Of a DNA stretch of 12,878 bases, positions 1 to 7,036 are shown piece by piece (the stretch's first letter is position 1; every line of letters starts with the position of its first letter). The stretch covers positions 1-12,878 of the forward strand of contig DNNY01000099.1 in NCBI GenBank assembly GCA_003497765.1, read 5' to 3'. Source of the DNA: Oceanospirillaceae bacterium (GTDB lineage Bacteria; Pseudomonadota; Gammaproteobacteria; Pseudomonadales; Balneatricaceae). A program made the position numbers and the translations under genes. Below the pieces are notes generated by a model. That model was not told where the DNA came from, searched no databases, and saw nothing but the letters and a program-made list of their open reading frames with translations.

Positions 1-946
1 CACTCGCTAAACCAACCTCTGTACGCGCAAATTCTGCCGTCGCTTGGTCCACAGCTTGGGCGTAAATACTGCGCTCAACCAACATGCGCGAAGGGGCATT
101 ACAAGATTGTCCTGAGTTGCTTAATAGACTGCGAACACCTTTGATAATGGCTTTTTCACCCGCATCAGCAAATACGATGTTGGCACCTTTGCCACCTAGT
201 TCTAAGGATACCCGTTTAACGGTATCGGCTGCATTTTTAGAGATAGCAATACCAGCACGGGTAGAGCCAGTAAAGGACACCATATCGACATCTACATGCC
301 CTGTTAAGGCTGTACCAACCCCTATACCATCACCGTTGACCAGATTAAATACACCAGCTGGAATACCCGCATCATGGATCATCTGGGCAAACATTAAACT
401 TGATAATGGTGCAATTTCTGATGGCTTCAATACCATGGTACACCCCGCAGCTAAGGCCGCTACCACCTTTACTACAACCTGATTCATGGGCCAATTCCAA
501 GGCGTAATTAAAGCGCATACACCAATGGGTTCATGCAGCAGGTAGGTATCTGGTGAGGCCTCACTAAATGAACTTTCGAACGCAAAAGTTTTTAACTCCT
601 CTAATACTCCCTCGGCTTGCCAGCTACCCGCACCCGCCTGAGCGCTAATAGACTTATCAATGGGACAGCCCATCTCTTGGCTGATTAGCTCACCTAAAGC
701 ATCATTACGAGTTCTATATATATCCAGTAAGCCCTCGATAAAACCAATGCGCTCATCTCGACTGGTTTGGCTCCAACTAACAAATGCCGCCTTGGCTGCA
801 GCCACGGCTTTATCGACGTCACTAGCACTACCAAGAGAAATGACATCAATTACTTGTTCAGTGGATGGGTTTATAACCTCAAGATCATTAGCAACGCAGG
901 GGGCAACCCAGGCACCATCAATATAAAAATGCTTACTATCCGGCAT
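1..946 (-). CDS. NAD(P)-dependent aldehyde dehydrogenase, 3' end beyond window
   Basis: Reading the minus strand from the ATG at 946 gives 315 codons with no stop before the left edge, about two thirds of a typical 475-500 residue ALDH-superfamily enzyme. It should oxidise an aldehyde to the acid using NAD(P)+ in the cytoplasm. Visible motifs in order: TPWNWP near 148-153 with the catalytic-site Asn151, KPSE with the cofactor-binding Lys174, FTGST at 225-229 of the Rossmann fold, LELGGK with general-base Glu249, and GQSCN with nucleophile Cys282. All key residues are present, so an active enzyme is expected. The missing part is the C-terminal oligomerisation and substrate-tunnel region, so the substrate cannot be assigned. 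An AGAGG sits 6 nt upstream of the ATG (minus strand, 953-957) and supports this start. The gene is divergent from the sulfide:quinone oxidoreductase, with a 235-nt shared control region. Confidence 0.95.
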   Translation of the reverse strand, partial: MPDSKHFYIDGAWVAPCVANDLEVINPSTEQVIDVISLGSASDVDKAVAAAKAAFVSWSQTSRDERIGFIEGLLDIYRTRNDALGELISQEMGCPIDKSISAQAGAGSWQAEGVLEELKTFAFESSFSEASPDTYLLHEPIGVCALITPWNWPMNQVVVKVVAALAAGCTMVLKPSEIAPLSSLMFAQMIHDAGIPAGVFNLVNGDGIGVGTALTGHVDVDMVSFTGSTRAGIAISKNAADTVKRVSLELGGKGANIVFADAGEKAIIKGVRSLLSNSGQSCNAPSRMLVERSIYAQAVDQATAEFARTEVGLAS

Positions 947-1128
947 ATAAAACCTCTGGTATTGGTATTTCTTAAGATAAAAGTTATTTGTAAGATCGGT
1001 TTTTTTTGTTATTGAAGCACTGTAAATTAAAGCATTCGGAACACTTTTTACAAGATTTTGGACGATACAGGCTTGCCAAATTTTGGTCAAGATATTTGCT
1101 AAATAAGTGTCAGCACCTTAATCTTAGG

Positions 1129-1148
1129 CCAAGCTAATTTAAGCTTGG
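1129..1148. promoter_or_regulatory. 7-bp inverted repeat upstream of the sqr gene
   Basis: CCAAGCT (1129-1135) and AGCTTGG (1142-1148) form a perfect 7-bp inverted repeat with a 6-nt spacer AATTTA. It lies 33 nt before the oxidoreductase start codon in the divergent intergenic region. It could be a repressor or activator operator, or a hairpin in the 5' leader. No U-tract follows, so a terminator is unlikely. The assignment rests on symmetry and position only. Confidence 0.35.
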
Positions 1149-1181
1149 TAGCACAAAGAAAATAATAACAGGAACAAACCC

Positions 1182-2420
1182 ATGCCTAGCCAATCATTTG
1201 ATATTGTCATTATTGGTGGTGGTGCGGCAGGAATAGCCGTCGCTGCAAGCATTATAAGACGTACAAAAGCCCTATCAATTGCAATCATCGAACCAGCAGA
1301 TACCCATAGCTATCAGCCAGGCTGGACCCTTGTAGGCGCAGGTATATTTAAACCTGATTCTACAATCCGACCCATGGCTAATGTTATGCCCGCGGGATGC
1401 AAATGGATTAAGCAAGCCGTGGTTAACTTCCAACCCCAACAAAATTTAGTGGAGCTCGATGATGCGCGTTTAATTGGCTATCAAGCACTTATCGTAGCAC
1501 CCGGCCTTAAACTCCATTTCGCTGGTATAGAAGGTTTAGAGGACACCCTTGGAAAAAACGGTGTAACCTCAAATTATCTCTATAATCTAGCTCCTTATAC
1601 TTGGCAACTAACCCGCAGTTTAAGTAGTGGAACGGCAATATTTACCCAATCCCCAGTCTCAATAAAATGTACTGGCGCAGCGCAAAAAGCTATGTACCTA
1701 TCCTGTGATTGGTGGCAACAAAAAGGCAAGCTAGCAAAATTAGATGTGCAATTTCATAATGCTAGTGGTGCTTTGTTTAACGTGGCAGAGTTTGTGCCAC
1801 AACTACAGAAAACAGTGGCAAAGTATGGTATTGATATGCGATTAAACAGCCAACTAGTTAAAGTTGATGGCCCTAATCAGATGGCTTACTTTAATCAACT
1901 AAAAGATGGACAAGTGGTTGACCAGATCAGTCAGAAGTTTGACCTCCTCCATGTATGCCCACCACAAATAGGCCTCGAATTTATGCAAAATCAACTTATC
2001 ACTGATACTAATGGTTGGTTAAAAGTTGACCCAGAAACGCTACAAAACCCTGATTATGCCAATATTTTTGGGGCTGGTGATTGTATTAATACCAGCAATG
2101 CTAAAACCACAGCAGCAGCTCGCAAACAAGCCCCCGTGGTCGCTGAAAATGTCTTAGCTTATATACATCACCAAGCCTTACCAACAGGTTACGATGGCTA
2201 TGGTGCCTGCCCATTAACTGTATCACGTACTCATATTCTGTTAGCCGAATTTGGCTACGACGGTAAATTACTGCCTAGTTTCCCTAAGTGGCTTATCAAA
2301 GCGACCAAGCCAAGTCGCATAGCATGGTGGCTTAAAGCCAGTGCCATGCCATTAATCTATTGGCATCTGATGCTCAAGGGCCGAGAATGGTTACTGAAAA
2401 CCATAGATAGGACTAATTGA
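1182..2420 (+). CDS. sqr: Type II sulfide:quinone oxidoreductase (human SQOR-like flavoprotein)
   Basis: The 412-residue protein is a two-dinucleotide-binding-domain flavoprotein that should oxidise sulfide to sulfane sulfur and pass electrons to membrane quinone. IGGGAAG at 11-17 is the N-terminal FAD-binding glycine loop, and GAGDC at 297-301 is the second FAD motif. KCTGAAQKAMYL around Cys163 and ACPLT around Cys343 correspond to the two redox cysteines of the human-type enzyme (Cys201 and Cys379, from family knowledge). The Gly-Trp-Val-like segment at 278-281 and the C-terminal stretch 380-406 (WWLKASAMPLIYWHLMLKG) also match that family; the latter is the likely membrane-contacting region. 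There is no signal peptide. An AGGA at 1170-1173 lies 8 nt before the ATG. The gene is monocistronic: ALDH diverges upstream and the RidA gene converges 24 nt downstream. Type II SQR is usually a detoxification enzyme. No persulfide dioxygenase or rhodanese is visible here. Confidence 0.9.
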   Translation: MPSQSFDIVIIGGGAAGIAVAASIIRRTKALSIAIIEPADTHSYQPGWTLVGAGIFKPDSTIRPMANVMPAGCKWIKQAVVNFQPQQNLVELDDARLIGYQALIVAPGLKLHFAGIEGLEDTLGKNGVTSNYLYNLAPYTWQLTRSLSSGTAIFTQSPVSIKCTGAAQKAMYLSCDWWQQKGKLAKLDVQFHNASGALFNVAEFVPQLQKTVAKYGIDMRLNSQLVKVDGPNQMAYFNQLKDGQVVDQISQKFDLLHVCPPQIGLEFMQNQLITDTNGWLKVDPETLQNPDYANIFGAGDCINTSNAKTTAAARKQAPVVAENVLAYIHHQALPTGYDGYGACPLTVSRTHILLAEFGYDGKLLPSFPKWLIKATKPSRIAWWLKASAMPLIYWHLMLKGREWLLKTIDRTN

Positions 2421-2444
2421 TTTAGTTTATAAGAGCCAAGACTA

Positions 2445-2792
2445 CTAACAAGCCGCAGTGATAGAGATTTCTACTAGCAGTTCTGGCCTTGCCATAGCTG
2501 CTTGAACACACGCTCTAGCAGGCGCATGACCCGCCGAAAGCCATTCCTCCCAGACACTATTCATGACAGCAAAATCATCCATAGTTTTAAGATAAATGGT
2601 AGCTGAAAGCAGTCGCGTGCGGTCTGATCCGACACTATCAAGTAGCGCGTCTACTTTCGCCAACATGGTTTTAGTTTGTTCAGTAATATCGGCATCAGCG
2701 TCTGCTGCTACCTGACCACACAAATATGCCACATTGTTATAAACAACAATCTGACTCGTGCGCTCATTAGTTTGGTGACGTCCAATATTCAT
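2445..2792 (-). CDS. RidA/YjgF/YER057c/UK114-family imine/enamine deaminase
   Basis: This 115-residue protein has the length and motifs of a complete RidA-family protein, a small cytosolic trimer that hydrolyses reactive enamines and imines such as 2-aminoacrylate made by PLP enzymes or amino-acid oxidases. AYLCGQVA at 22-29 is the conserved early strand. PARACVQA at 91-98 carries the Arg93 that binds the substrate carboxylate, and LLVEIS around Glu108 is the conserved C-terminal strand, so a competent deaminase is expected. From memory, the N-terminus ([17 protein letters not shown]) resembles the short subfamily that includes the Pseudomonas D-glutamate-utilisation protein DguB more than classical E. 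coli RidA; this is uncertain. The ribosome-binding site is weak (GTGGGA about 7 nt upstream). The gene is divergent from malonyl-CoA decarboxylase and convergent with sqr. An amino-acid dehydrogenase (ald) lies nearby but is not in the same operon. Confidence 0.92.
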   Translation of the reverse strand: MNIGRHQTNERTSQIVVYNNVAYLCGQVAADADADITEQTKTMLAKVDALLDSVGSDRTRLLSATIYLKTMDDFAVMNSVWEEWLSAGHAPARACVQAAMARPELLVEISITAAC

Positions 2793-2807
2793 GGTTAATT
2801 CCCACCC

Positions 2808-2916
2808 AAAAAACCGATACTAACGCCAATAGGCCAAACTGACAAGACAAGTCGAATCCCTAGCTTTTATCCTGAAGCGATAGTTAAGGGTAGAAAACAG
2901 CGGTAAAAAACCGATA
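2808..2916. repeat. 12-bp direct repeat in the ridA-like/malonyl-CoA decarboxylase divergent region
   Basis: AAAAAACCGATA occurs exactly at 2808-2819 and 2905-2916, 97 bp apart. The first copy is about 15 nt upstream of the RidA-family start codon, inside its leader. The second overlaps a small palindrome, CGGT-AAAAA-ACCG (2901-2913). Two identical sites flanking a divergent promoter pair suggest a shared regulator, but no binding protein can be named. Confidence 0.4.
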
Positions 2917-3049
2917 TGATTAGACTAAATACGGGGCATTCAGTCAAACCCCAAGCCTGTTTGTAAGTTCATTACCCTACGACCTATGGTTAGCCCAGAT
3001 TGGTCGAAGAAATAAGCTAACCTTATATAGTTGAGGAAATAGATTTGCC

Positions 3050-4441
3050 ATGTTAATACAACAAACCCGTAGTAGCGAAGGATCTCTGTTTAACCGGTCC
3101 TTAAGTCGTCTAAAAGAATTGTGGAAAAGCTTTCCTCTGGTAGCAGAAGATAGCCGTCTACAGCAACAAGCTAATATTGATCTGCAAGGGGACAGTTTGG
3201 ATGTATTACGTCAGGAAATTCAATATTGCCTTAATCAAGCTGTTGGTGAAATGGCCACCCGCAAGCAAGCTGTACTTATTGCCCATCAATATCTAGAGCT
3301 CAGTCCTCTAGGTAAGGAACGTTTTCTCAGTCTATTGGCTGAGGACTTTGATCTCGATTATGAGGCCGTCAGGACGACTATCAATAACTGGCAACCCAAT
3401 CCAGCAAGTACCACCAAATTGCGTCAAGCCCTTGAATCACCTCGCCTAACCTTATTACGACAGTTTAACGAACTGCCGGATGGGATTAAGTTTCTAGTTA
3501 ATATGCGGGCGGATTTACTAAACATAAAGGACAAAAGTGAAGCCTTACAAGGCCTACAACAAGAAATGAAACAACTGCTACATGCCTGGTTTGATCTAGG
3601 CTTTTTGCAGCTCCAAAAAATAACTTGGGATTCCCCTACGTCACTGTTAGAAAAACTTATTGAGTATGAGGCAGTGCATGCCATAAATGGCTGGAGCGAT
3701 CTCAAAAATCGACTTGCGAAGGACCGGTGCTGTTATGCTTTTTTTCATCCACAAATGCCCGATGAACCCCTAATTTTTATTGAGGTAGCACTAACCCAAG
3801 GCCTAGCTGGCGAGATGGACCCCTTATTAGACGAAGGGGCACCTCTGCTTGATACAGAGTTAGCTGATACGGCTATCTTTTACTCTATTTCGAATACCCA
3901 AAGAGGCCTTGCAGGTATCAGTTTTGGTAACTTCTTGATAAAAAATGTTGTCGCCCAACTATTGCAACAATATCCGCACTTAAAACAGTTTTCTACACTG
4001 TCCCCGATTCCAGGCTTTAATAAATGGCTAAGGAATAATCAAGACCAAGCGCTAGCGCAACTAACTGACGAACAAACCAAGCAACTTAAGGATTATTGTG
4101 ATGAATTAGGGCTAGAAGTTAATATATCTTCACTATTAGCGTTTTCATGGCAAGATAATCAGGCCTTGAGTGATTGGCTGGAGGCGCCGATCAAACAACT
4201 GATAAGCCACTACCTAATAATAGAAAAACGCGGCCAAAATGCCCTTGATCCAGTGGCAAACTTCCACTTAAGTAATGGGGCCAAGGCAGCACGCCTTAAT
4301 TGGCGTGCTAACTTAAGCGAACGTGGGCTAAATGAATCGGCTGCGGTTATGATTAACTATATCTATGAACTAGATAAGATCGAAAGCAACTGTGTTAACT
4401 ATGTCGAAAAGGGTCAGATAGCCAACGATCTTATAAGTTAA
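3050..4441 (+). CDS. Malonyl-CoA decarboxylase
   Basis: The 463-residue protein belongs to the GNAT-fold malonyl-CoA decarboxylase family, which converts malonyl-CoA to acetyl-CoA plus CO2. Residues 1-185 form the helical N-terminal oligomerisation domain. From about 190 the catalytic domain shows YEAVHAI (206-212), FFHPQMPDEPLIFIEVAL (231-248), SNTQRGLAGISFGNFLIK (281-298), STLSPIPGF with Ser318, and DPVANFHLSNGA with His406. Ser318 and His406 correspond to the catalytic Ser/His pair (Ser329/His423 of the human enzyme, from family knowledge). There is no targeting peptide, so it is cytosolic. The ATG is preceded by GAGGAAA at 3033-3039, about 10-13 nt away, which is slightly long. Bacterial homologues are often in matABC malonate operons, but here no malonyl-CoA synthetase or malonate transporter is adjacent. 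It may therefore act on internally formed malonyl-CoA. It converges on ald with an 18-nt gap. Confidence 0.94.
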   Translation: MLIQQTRSSEGSLFNRSLSRLKELWKSFPLVAEDSRLQQQANIDLQGDSLDVLRQEIQYCLNQAVGEMATRKQAVLIAHQYLELSPLGKERFLSLLAEDFDLDYEAVRTTINNWQPNPASTTKLRQALESPRLTLLRQFNELPDGIKFLVNMRADLLNIKDKSEALQGLQQEMKQLLHAWFDLGFLQLQKITWDSPTSLLEKLIEYEAVHAINGWSDLKNRLAKDRCCYAFFHPQMPDEPLIFIEVALTQGLAGEMDPLLDEGAPLLDTELADTAIFYSISNTQRGLAGISFGNFLIKNVVAQLLQQYPHLKQFSTLSPIPGFNKWLRNNQDQALAQLTDEQTKQLKDYCDELGLEVNISSLLAFSWQDNQALSDWLEAPIKQLISHYLIIEKRGQNALDPVANFHLSNGAKAARLNWRANLSERGLNESAAVMINYIYELDKIESNCVNYVEKGQIANDLIS

Positions 4442-4459
4442 GCAAATATAAACCTATTA

Positions 4460-5602
4460 CTAGGCCACCTCCTCCACTTTGGCAGTCTCATCACAAGCTA
4501 AAGCTGGATCCATATAAGCATAACCCAATGCTTCTGCTACGAATGCATTTGTCACTTGACCGGCATGCACATTTAAGCCTGCTAAAAAGTGTTTATCTTC
4601 AGCTAAAGCCATGCGCCAACCCTTGTTAGCTAACTTCATTACATAGGGTAAAGTAGCATTATTTAGGGCATAGGTTGAGGTTAGTGGGACACCCCCCGGC
4701 ATATTAGCAACACAATAGTGAATAACACCATCAATCTCATAAGTAGGTTGTTCATGAGTAGTGGCACGAGAAGTAGCAAAACACCCACCTTGGTCAATAG
4801 CCACATCAACCATTACTGCACCCTTTTTCATATTAGCTACCATTTCAGCAGTTACCAGCTTAGGGGCTTTGGCGCCTGGTATCAACACACTACCAATGAC
4901 TAAATCAGCCTCCAATACATGCTGCTCTAGAGCCGCCTTGGTGGAGTATACTGTTTTTACAGCACCACCAAATTCTTGGTCAATATTGACCAGAGCCTGT
5001 TTGGAACGATCCAGCACCACCACATCTGCACGAGCTCCCACTGCCATTTGCACAGCATTGGAACCAACAACCCCACCGCCGATCACTACTACTTTCGCTG
5101 GCGCGACACCAGGGACACCACCAAGTAGCATGCCACGACCGCCCTGTGTCTTTTCTAAGGCATGGCTACCAGCTTGAATAGACATACGCCCAGCCACTTC
5201 AGACATAGGTGCTAATAGAGGCAACCCACCACTTGCAGAAGTAATCGTTTCATAAGCAATACAAGTTGCACCAGAGGCTACTAAATCTTTTGTTTGCTCC
5301 GCATCAGGAGCCAAATGCAAATACGTAAATAGCAACTGTCCCTCACGCAGCATAGCGCGCTCTTCAGCCTGCGGCTCTTTTACCTTTACAATCATTTCAG
5401 CGCGGGCAAAAACCTCAGAGGCATCAGCAGTAATAGTTGCACCCACTTGCGAGTAATCCTCATCACTAGCATTGATACCCTTTCCGGCCTGAGTTTCAAC
5501 CAAAACTTGATGACCGGCAGTAATTAATTCCTGCACACTTTCAGGCGTTAAACCTACTCTGTTTTCGCGATTTTTAATTTCTTTAGGCACCCCAATCAAC
5601 AT
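4460..5602 (-). CDS. ald: L-alanine dehydrogenase (NAD-dependent)
   Basis: Starting at the ATG at 5600-5602 gives 380 residues beginning MLIGVPKEIKNRENRVGLTP, the family's usual N-terminus. The enzyme interconverts L-alanine and pyruvate plus ammonia with NAD(H). In this numbering Arg15, Lys75, His96 and Asp270 fall exactly at the substrate-binding and catalytic positions known from the mycobacterial enzyme. IGGGVVGSNA at 174-183 is the Rossmann glycine loop. An in-frame ATG 24 nt upstream (5626) would add eight residues, but AGGAGGA at 5609-5615 lies at ideal spacing before the 5602 start and would be inside that extension, so 5602 is preferred. The gene is divergent from an Lrp/AsnC regulator and separated from it by 190 nt of repeat-rich AT DNA. 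In other bacteria that arrangement reflects alanine-responsive control of ald. Confidence 0.97.
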   Translation of the reverse strand: MLIGVPKEIKNRENRVGLTPESVQELITAGHQVLVETQAGKGINASDEDYSQVGATITADASEVFARAEMIVKVKEPQAEERAMLREGQLLFTYLHLAPDAEQTKDLVASGATCIAYETITSASGGLPLLAPMSEVAGRMSIQAGSHALEKTQGGRGMLLGGVPGVAPAKVVVIGGGVVGSNAVQMAVGARADVVVLDRSKQALVNIDQEFGGAVKTVYSTKAALEQHVLEADLVIGSVLIPGAKAPKLVTAEMVANMKKGAVMVDVAIDQGGCFATSRATTHEQPTYEIDGVIHYCVANMPGGVPLTSTYALNNATLPYVMKLANKGWRMALAEDKHFLAGLNVHAGQVTNAFVAEALGYAYMDPALACDETAKVEEVA

Positions 5603-5608
5603 AACTAA

Positions 5609-5615
5609 TCCTCCT
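5609..5615 (-). promoter_or_regulatory. Strong ribosome-binding site that fixes the ald start
   Basis: On the minus strand this is AGGAGGA, with its GGAGG core 7 nt before the ATG at 5602. It is the strongest Shine-Dalgarno near either candidate start, and it favours the 380-residue protein over the 388-residue alternative. Confidence 0.75.
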
Positions 5616-5666
5616 ACGGCTGGCATTATGCTTGATTTACTGATGGTAGTTTATCCAAAAATTAAC

Positions 5667-5755
5667 GAAATATTCTTGAAATAAAAGATATATTTAGGCA
5701 TATTATTAAAATAATATTTCATATTTTATAAAAATAAAGAAATATTATTTCATAT
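5667..5755. promoter_or_regulatory. Probable Lrp-type operator array between ald and the Lrp/AsnC gene
   Basis: AAATAATATTTC (5709-5720) and GAAATATTATTT (5739-5750) are exact reverse complements, with centres 30 bp apart. Overlapping them, TATTTCATAT occurs at 5715-5724 and again at 5746-5755, a 31-bp direct repeat. Further GAAATA/GAAATATT half-motifs lie at 5667-5674 and 5678-5683. AT-rich, helically phased, degenerate sites are what multimeric Lrp/AsnC proteins bind. The location between ald and its adjacent regulator makes this the likely control region for both genes. Promoter hexamers cannot be picked reliably in such AT-rich DNA. Confidence 0.55.
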
Positions 5756-5792
5756 ATTTTTTAAATTAAATCACTACTGATAAAGAAAATTT

Positions 5793-6278
5793 ATGCAACA
5801 AGTTGAATCGATCAATACGGAACTAGATGAGTTTGATAAAAAACTGATCCAAGCTTTACAACAAAACGCAAGGCTAAGTAATGTCGAGCTTGCTGACATG
5901 GCTAACCTGTCCCCTTCAGCCTGTCACCGAAGAGTAAAAAGTCTCATTGAAGCAGGCTATTTCGACCGCTTTGCAGGACTCGTTAATCCAGATCTATTTG
6001 GCTATACCGGCACAGCTATCGTATCCATAAGTTTAGACGCACAACGTGAAGAACTATTTGCCGAATTTGAACAGGCAGTGAGACAAGTACCGCAGGTCAA
6101 AGCCTGTTATTTAATGACCGGCGAATATGACTATCAACTGACCGTGATTTTTAGAGATACCAAAGACTTCGAGTCACTTTATTATGGAACCTTACTGAGA
6201 CTACCAGGGGTCAATACAACCAAAACCCAGATGGTTCTTCGCAAAGTACACAACACCCAAGAAGTGCCCATTAGTTAA
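5793..6278 (+). CDS. Lrp/AsnC-family transcriptional regulator, probable regulator of ald
   Basis: The 161-residue protein has the standard two-part layout of the family. Residues 12-70 are the AsnC-type winged helix-turn-helix (LDEFDKKLIQALQQNAR, then VELADMANLSPSACHRRVKSL with the recognition helix at about 41-52). Residues 73-150 are the RAM ligand-binding/oligomerisation domain, with the loop MTGEYDYQL at 108-116 where effector amino acids bind in characterised members. It should act as an octamer or higher multimer that binds phased AT-rich sites. Divergent placement next to alanine dehydrogenase makes L-alanine the likely effector and ald the likely target; this is inference from context and known ald-regulator pairs. 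No strong Shine-Dalgarno is seen before the ATG (AAAGAAAA only), which suggests modest expression. The ends are well defined and the length is normal. Confidence 0.92.
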   Translation: MQQVESINTELDEFDKKLIQALQQNARLSNVELADMANLSPSACHRRVKSLIEAGYFDRFAGLVNPDLFGYTGTAIVSISLDAQREELFAEFEQAVRQVPQVKACYLMTGEYDYQLTVIFRDTKDFESLYYGTLLRLPGVNTTKTQMVLRKVHNTQEVPIS

Positions 6279-6381
6279 TAGATTTGCATTACAAATAAGG
6301 AAACCTCATTCTCCCTAATCACCTTTAAACATAAGCTTAGATAACCCACTTTTGATAAATATCCTTATTGTACTTCGATTG

Positions 6382-6401
6382 AAGGAATTTGCGATTTCCT
6401 T
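6382..6401. promoter_or_regulatory. 6-bp inverted repeat upstream of the XRE gene
   Basis: AAGGAA (6382-6387) and TTCCTT (6396-6401) flank an 8-nt spacer, just upstream of a candidate promoter for the XRE gene and 104 nt after the Lrp stop codon. It could be an operator for an XRE dimer, or a weak terminator for the Lrp gene because TT follows the right arm. The stem is short and AT-leaning, so neither reading is firm. Confidence 0.25.
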
Positions 6402-6421
6402 TTGTCAAACAGATAATTAAT

Positions 6422-6451
6422 TTGAATTTTTTGCATTTAATATACTATAAC
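6422..6451 (+). promoter_or_regulatory. Candidate promoter for the XRE regulator
   Basis: TTGAAT (6422-6427) and TATAAC (6446-6451) are separated by 18 bp and resemble sigma-70 hexamers. Transcription would begin near 6458, about 65 nt before the XRE ATG. An overlapping TATACT at 6441-6446 has poorer spacing. The surrounding DNA is so AT-rich that chance matches are common. Confidence 0.3.
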
Positions 6452-6522
6452 TATATTTTTTATTAAAAAATAAAGATTAGCTGTCTGTATATGCTAAATC
6501 CTACTTTGTTAAAATTCACAAT

Positions 6523-6909
6523 ATGAATGAATTAAATCAAAGACTTTCCCAAACTAGGAGAGCGAAAAAACTACGACAGCATCAGGTGGCAGAACACTTG
6601 GATGTCTCTCTAGGTGCTGTTTCACAATGGGAACAGGGTAAGACTAAGCCCAACATGCGTAATCTTGTTTTATTGGCCAAACTACTAAATGTTTCTCTGG
6701 ACTGGTTACTGTCTGGTGTTGAAACTGTCAAAGAAACTCAAAAAGCAAGTTACAGCTCAAATCAAGAAAAATTCAAAAATCTCTCTGCATTAAGCACTCG
6801 AGAAGAAGAGTTACTTTATGTATTTGCGAAGCTACCAATCGACTGGCAGGGTAAAGTTATAGAAACACTACAGTTCTTGGCTAAACGTTATGACGATGAC
6901 AGTAAATAA
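6523..6909 (+). CDS. XRE-family helix-turn-helix transcriptional regulator
   Basis: The 128-residue protein has a Cro/cI-type DNA-binding domain at 4-65. Helix 2 is near QHQVAEHLDVS (19-29), the recognition helix is GAVSQWEQGK (31-40), and the domain closes with the typical SLDWLLSG (58-65). A polar linker (66-85) leads to a short helical tail at 90-123 (LSTREEELLYVFAKLP and following), probably for dimerisation. There is no LexA-like peptidase domain, so it is not a self-cleaving repressor. The ligand and targets are unknown; self-repression or control of the downstream LuxR gene (127 nt away, same strand) is plausible. No Shine-Dalgarno precedes the ATG. A 12-codon frame starting at 6491 ends in a TGA overlapping it (ATGA at 6523-6526), so coupling is conceivable. 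Three of seven Arg codons are AGA/AGG. Confidence 0.88.
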   Translation: MNELNQRLSQTRRAKKLRQHQVAEHLDVSLGAVSQWEQGKTKPNMRNLVLLAKLLNVSLDWLLSGVETVKETQKASYSSNQEKFKNLSALSTREEELLYVFAKLPIDWQGKVIETLQFLAKRYDDDSK

Positions 6910-6933
6910 AATTACAGAACACTAATTCTGACT

Positions 6934-6962
6934 CAATCTGATCGATAATTAGGGATCAATTG
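6934..6962. promoter_or_regulatory. Imperfect dyad between the XRE and LuxR genes
   Basis: TGATC (6939-6943) and GATCA (6954-6958) are 10 bp apart, making a 20-bp element the size of a lux box. The symmetry continues outward as CAAT (6934-6937) and ATTG (6959-6962), with one extra base on the left. It lies 75 nt before the LuxR start. It may be an operator for the LuxR-type or XRE protein. It does not match the classic Vibrio lux-box sequence beyond the central GATC-type symmetry. Confidence 0.35.
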
Positions 6963-7036
6963 TGTCCTTCGTCATTTGAGAATACCAACCCTAGGCTTAT
7001 TTGATTATCTGATACAACATTACAAGGAGAACAGTA

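Noticed and set aside
84..482. Plus-strand open frame of 132 codons (and others at 660-926 and 767-1015)
   Set aside because: They lie antisense to the clear aldehyde dehydrogenase reading frame and have no recognisable motifs.
2901..2913. CGGT-AAAAA-ACCG as a terminator
   Set aside because: No gene ends nearby in either direction; it lies in a divergent promoter region, so an operator reading is better.
3424..3705. Minus-strand frame of 93 codons, Ser/Cys-rich
   Set aside because: It is antisense to malonyl-CoA decarboxylase, with composition typical of shadow translation.
4718..5177. Plus-strand open frames opposite ald
   Set aside because: They are shadows of the alanine dehydrogenase gene, which has all catalytic residues in the opposite frame.
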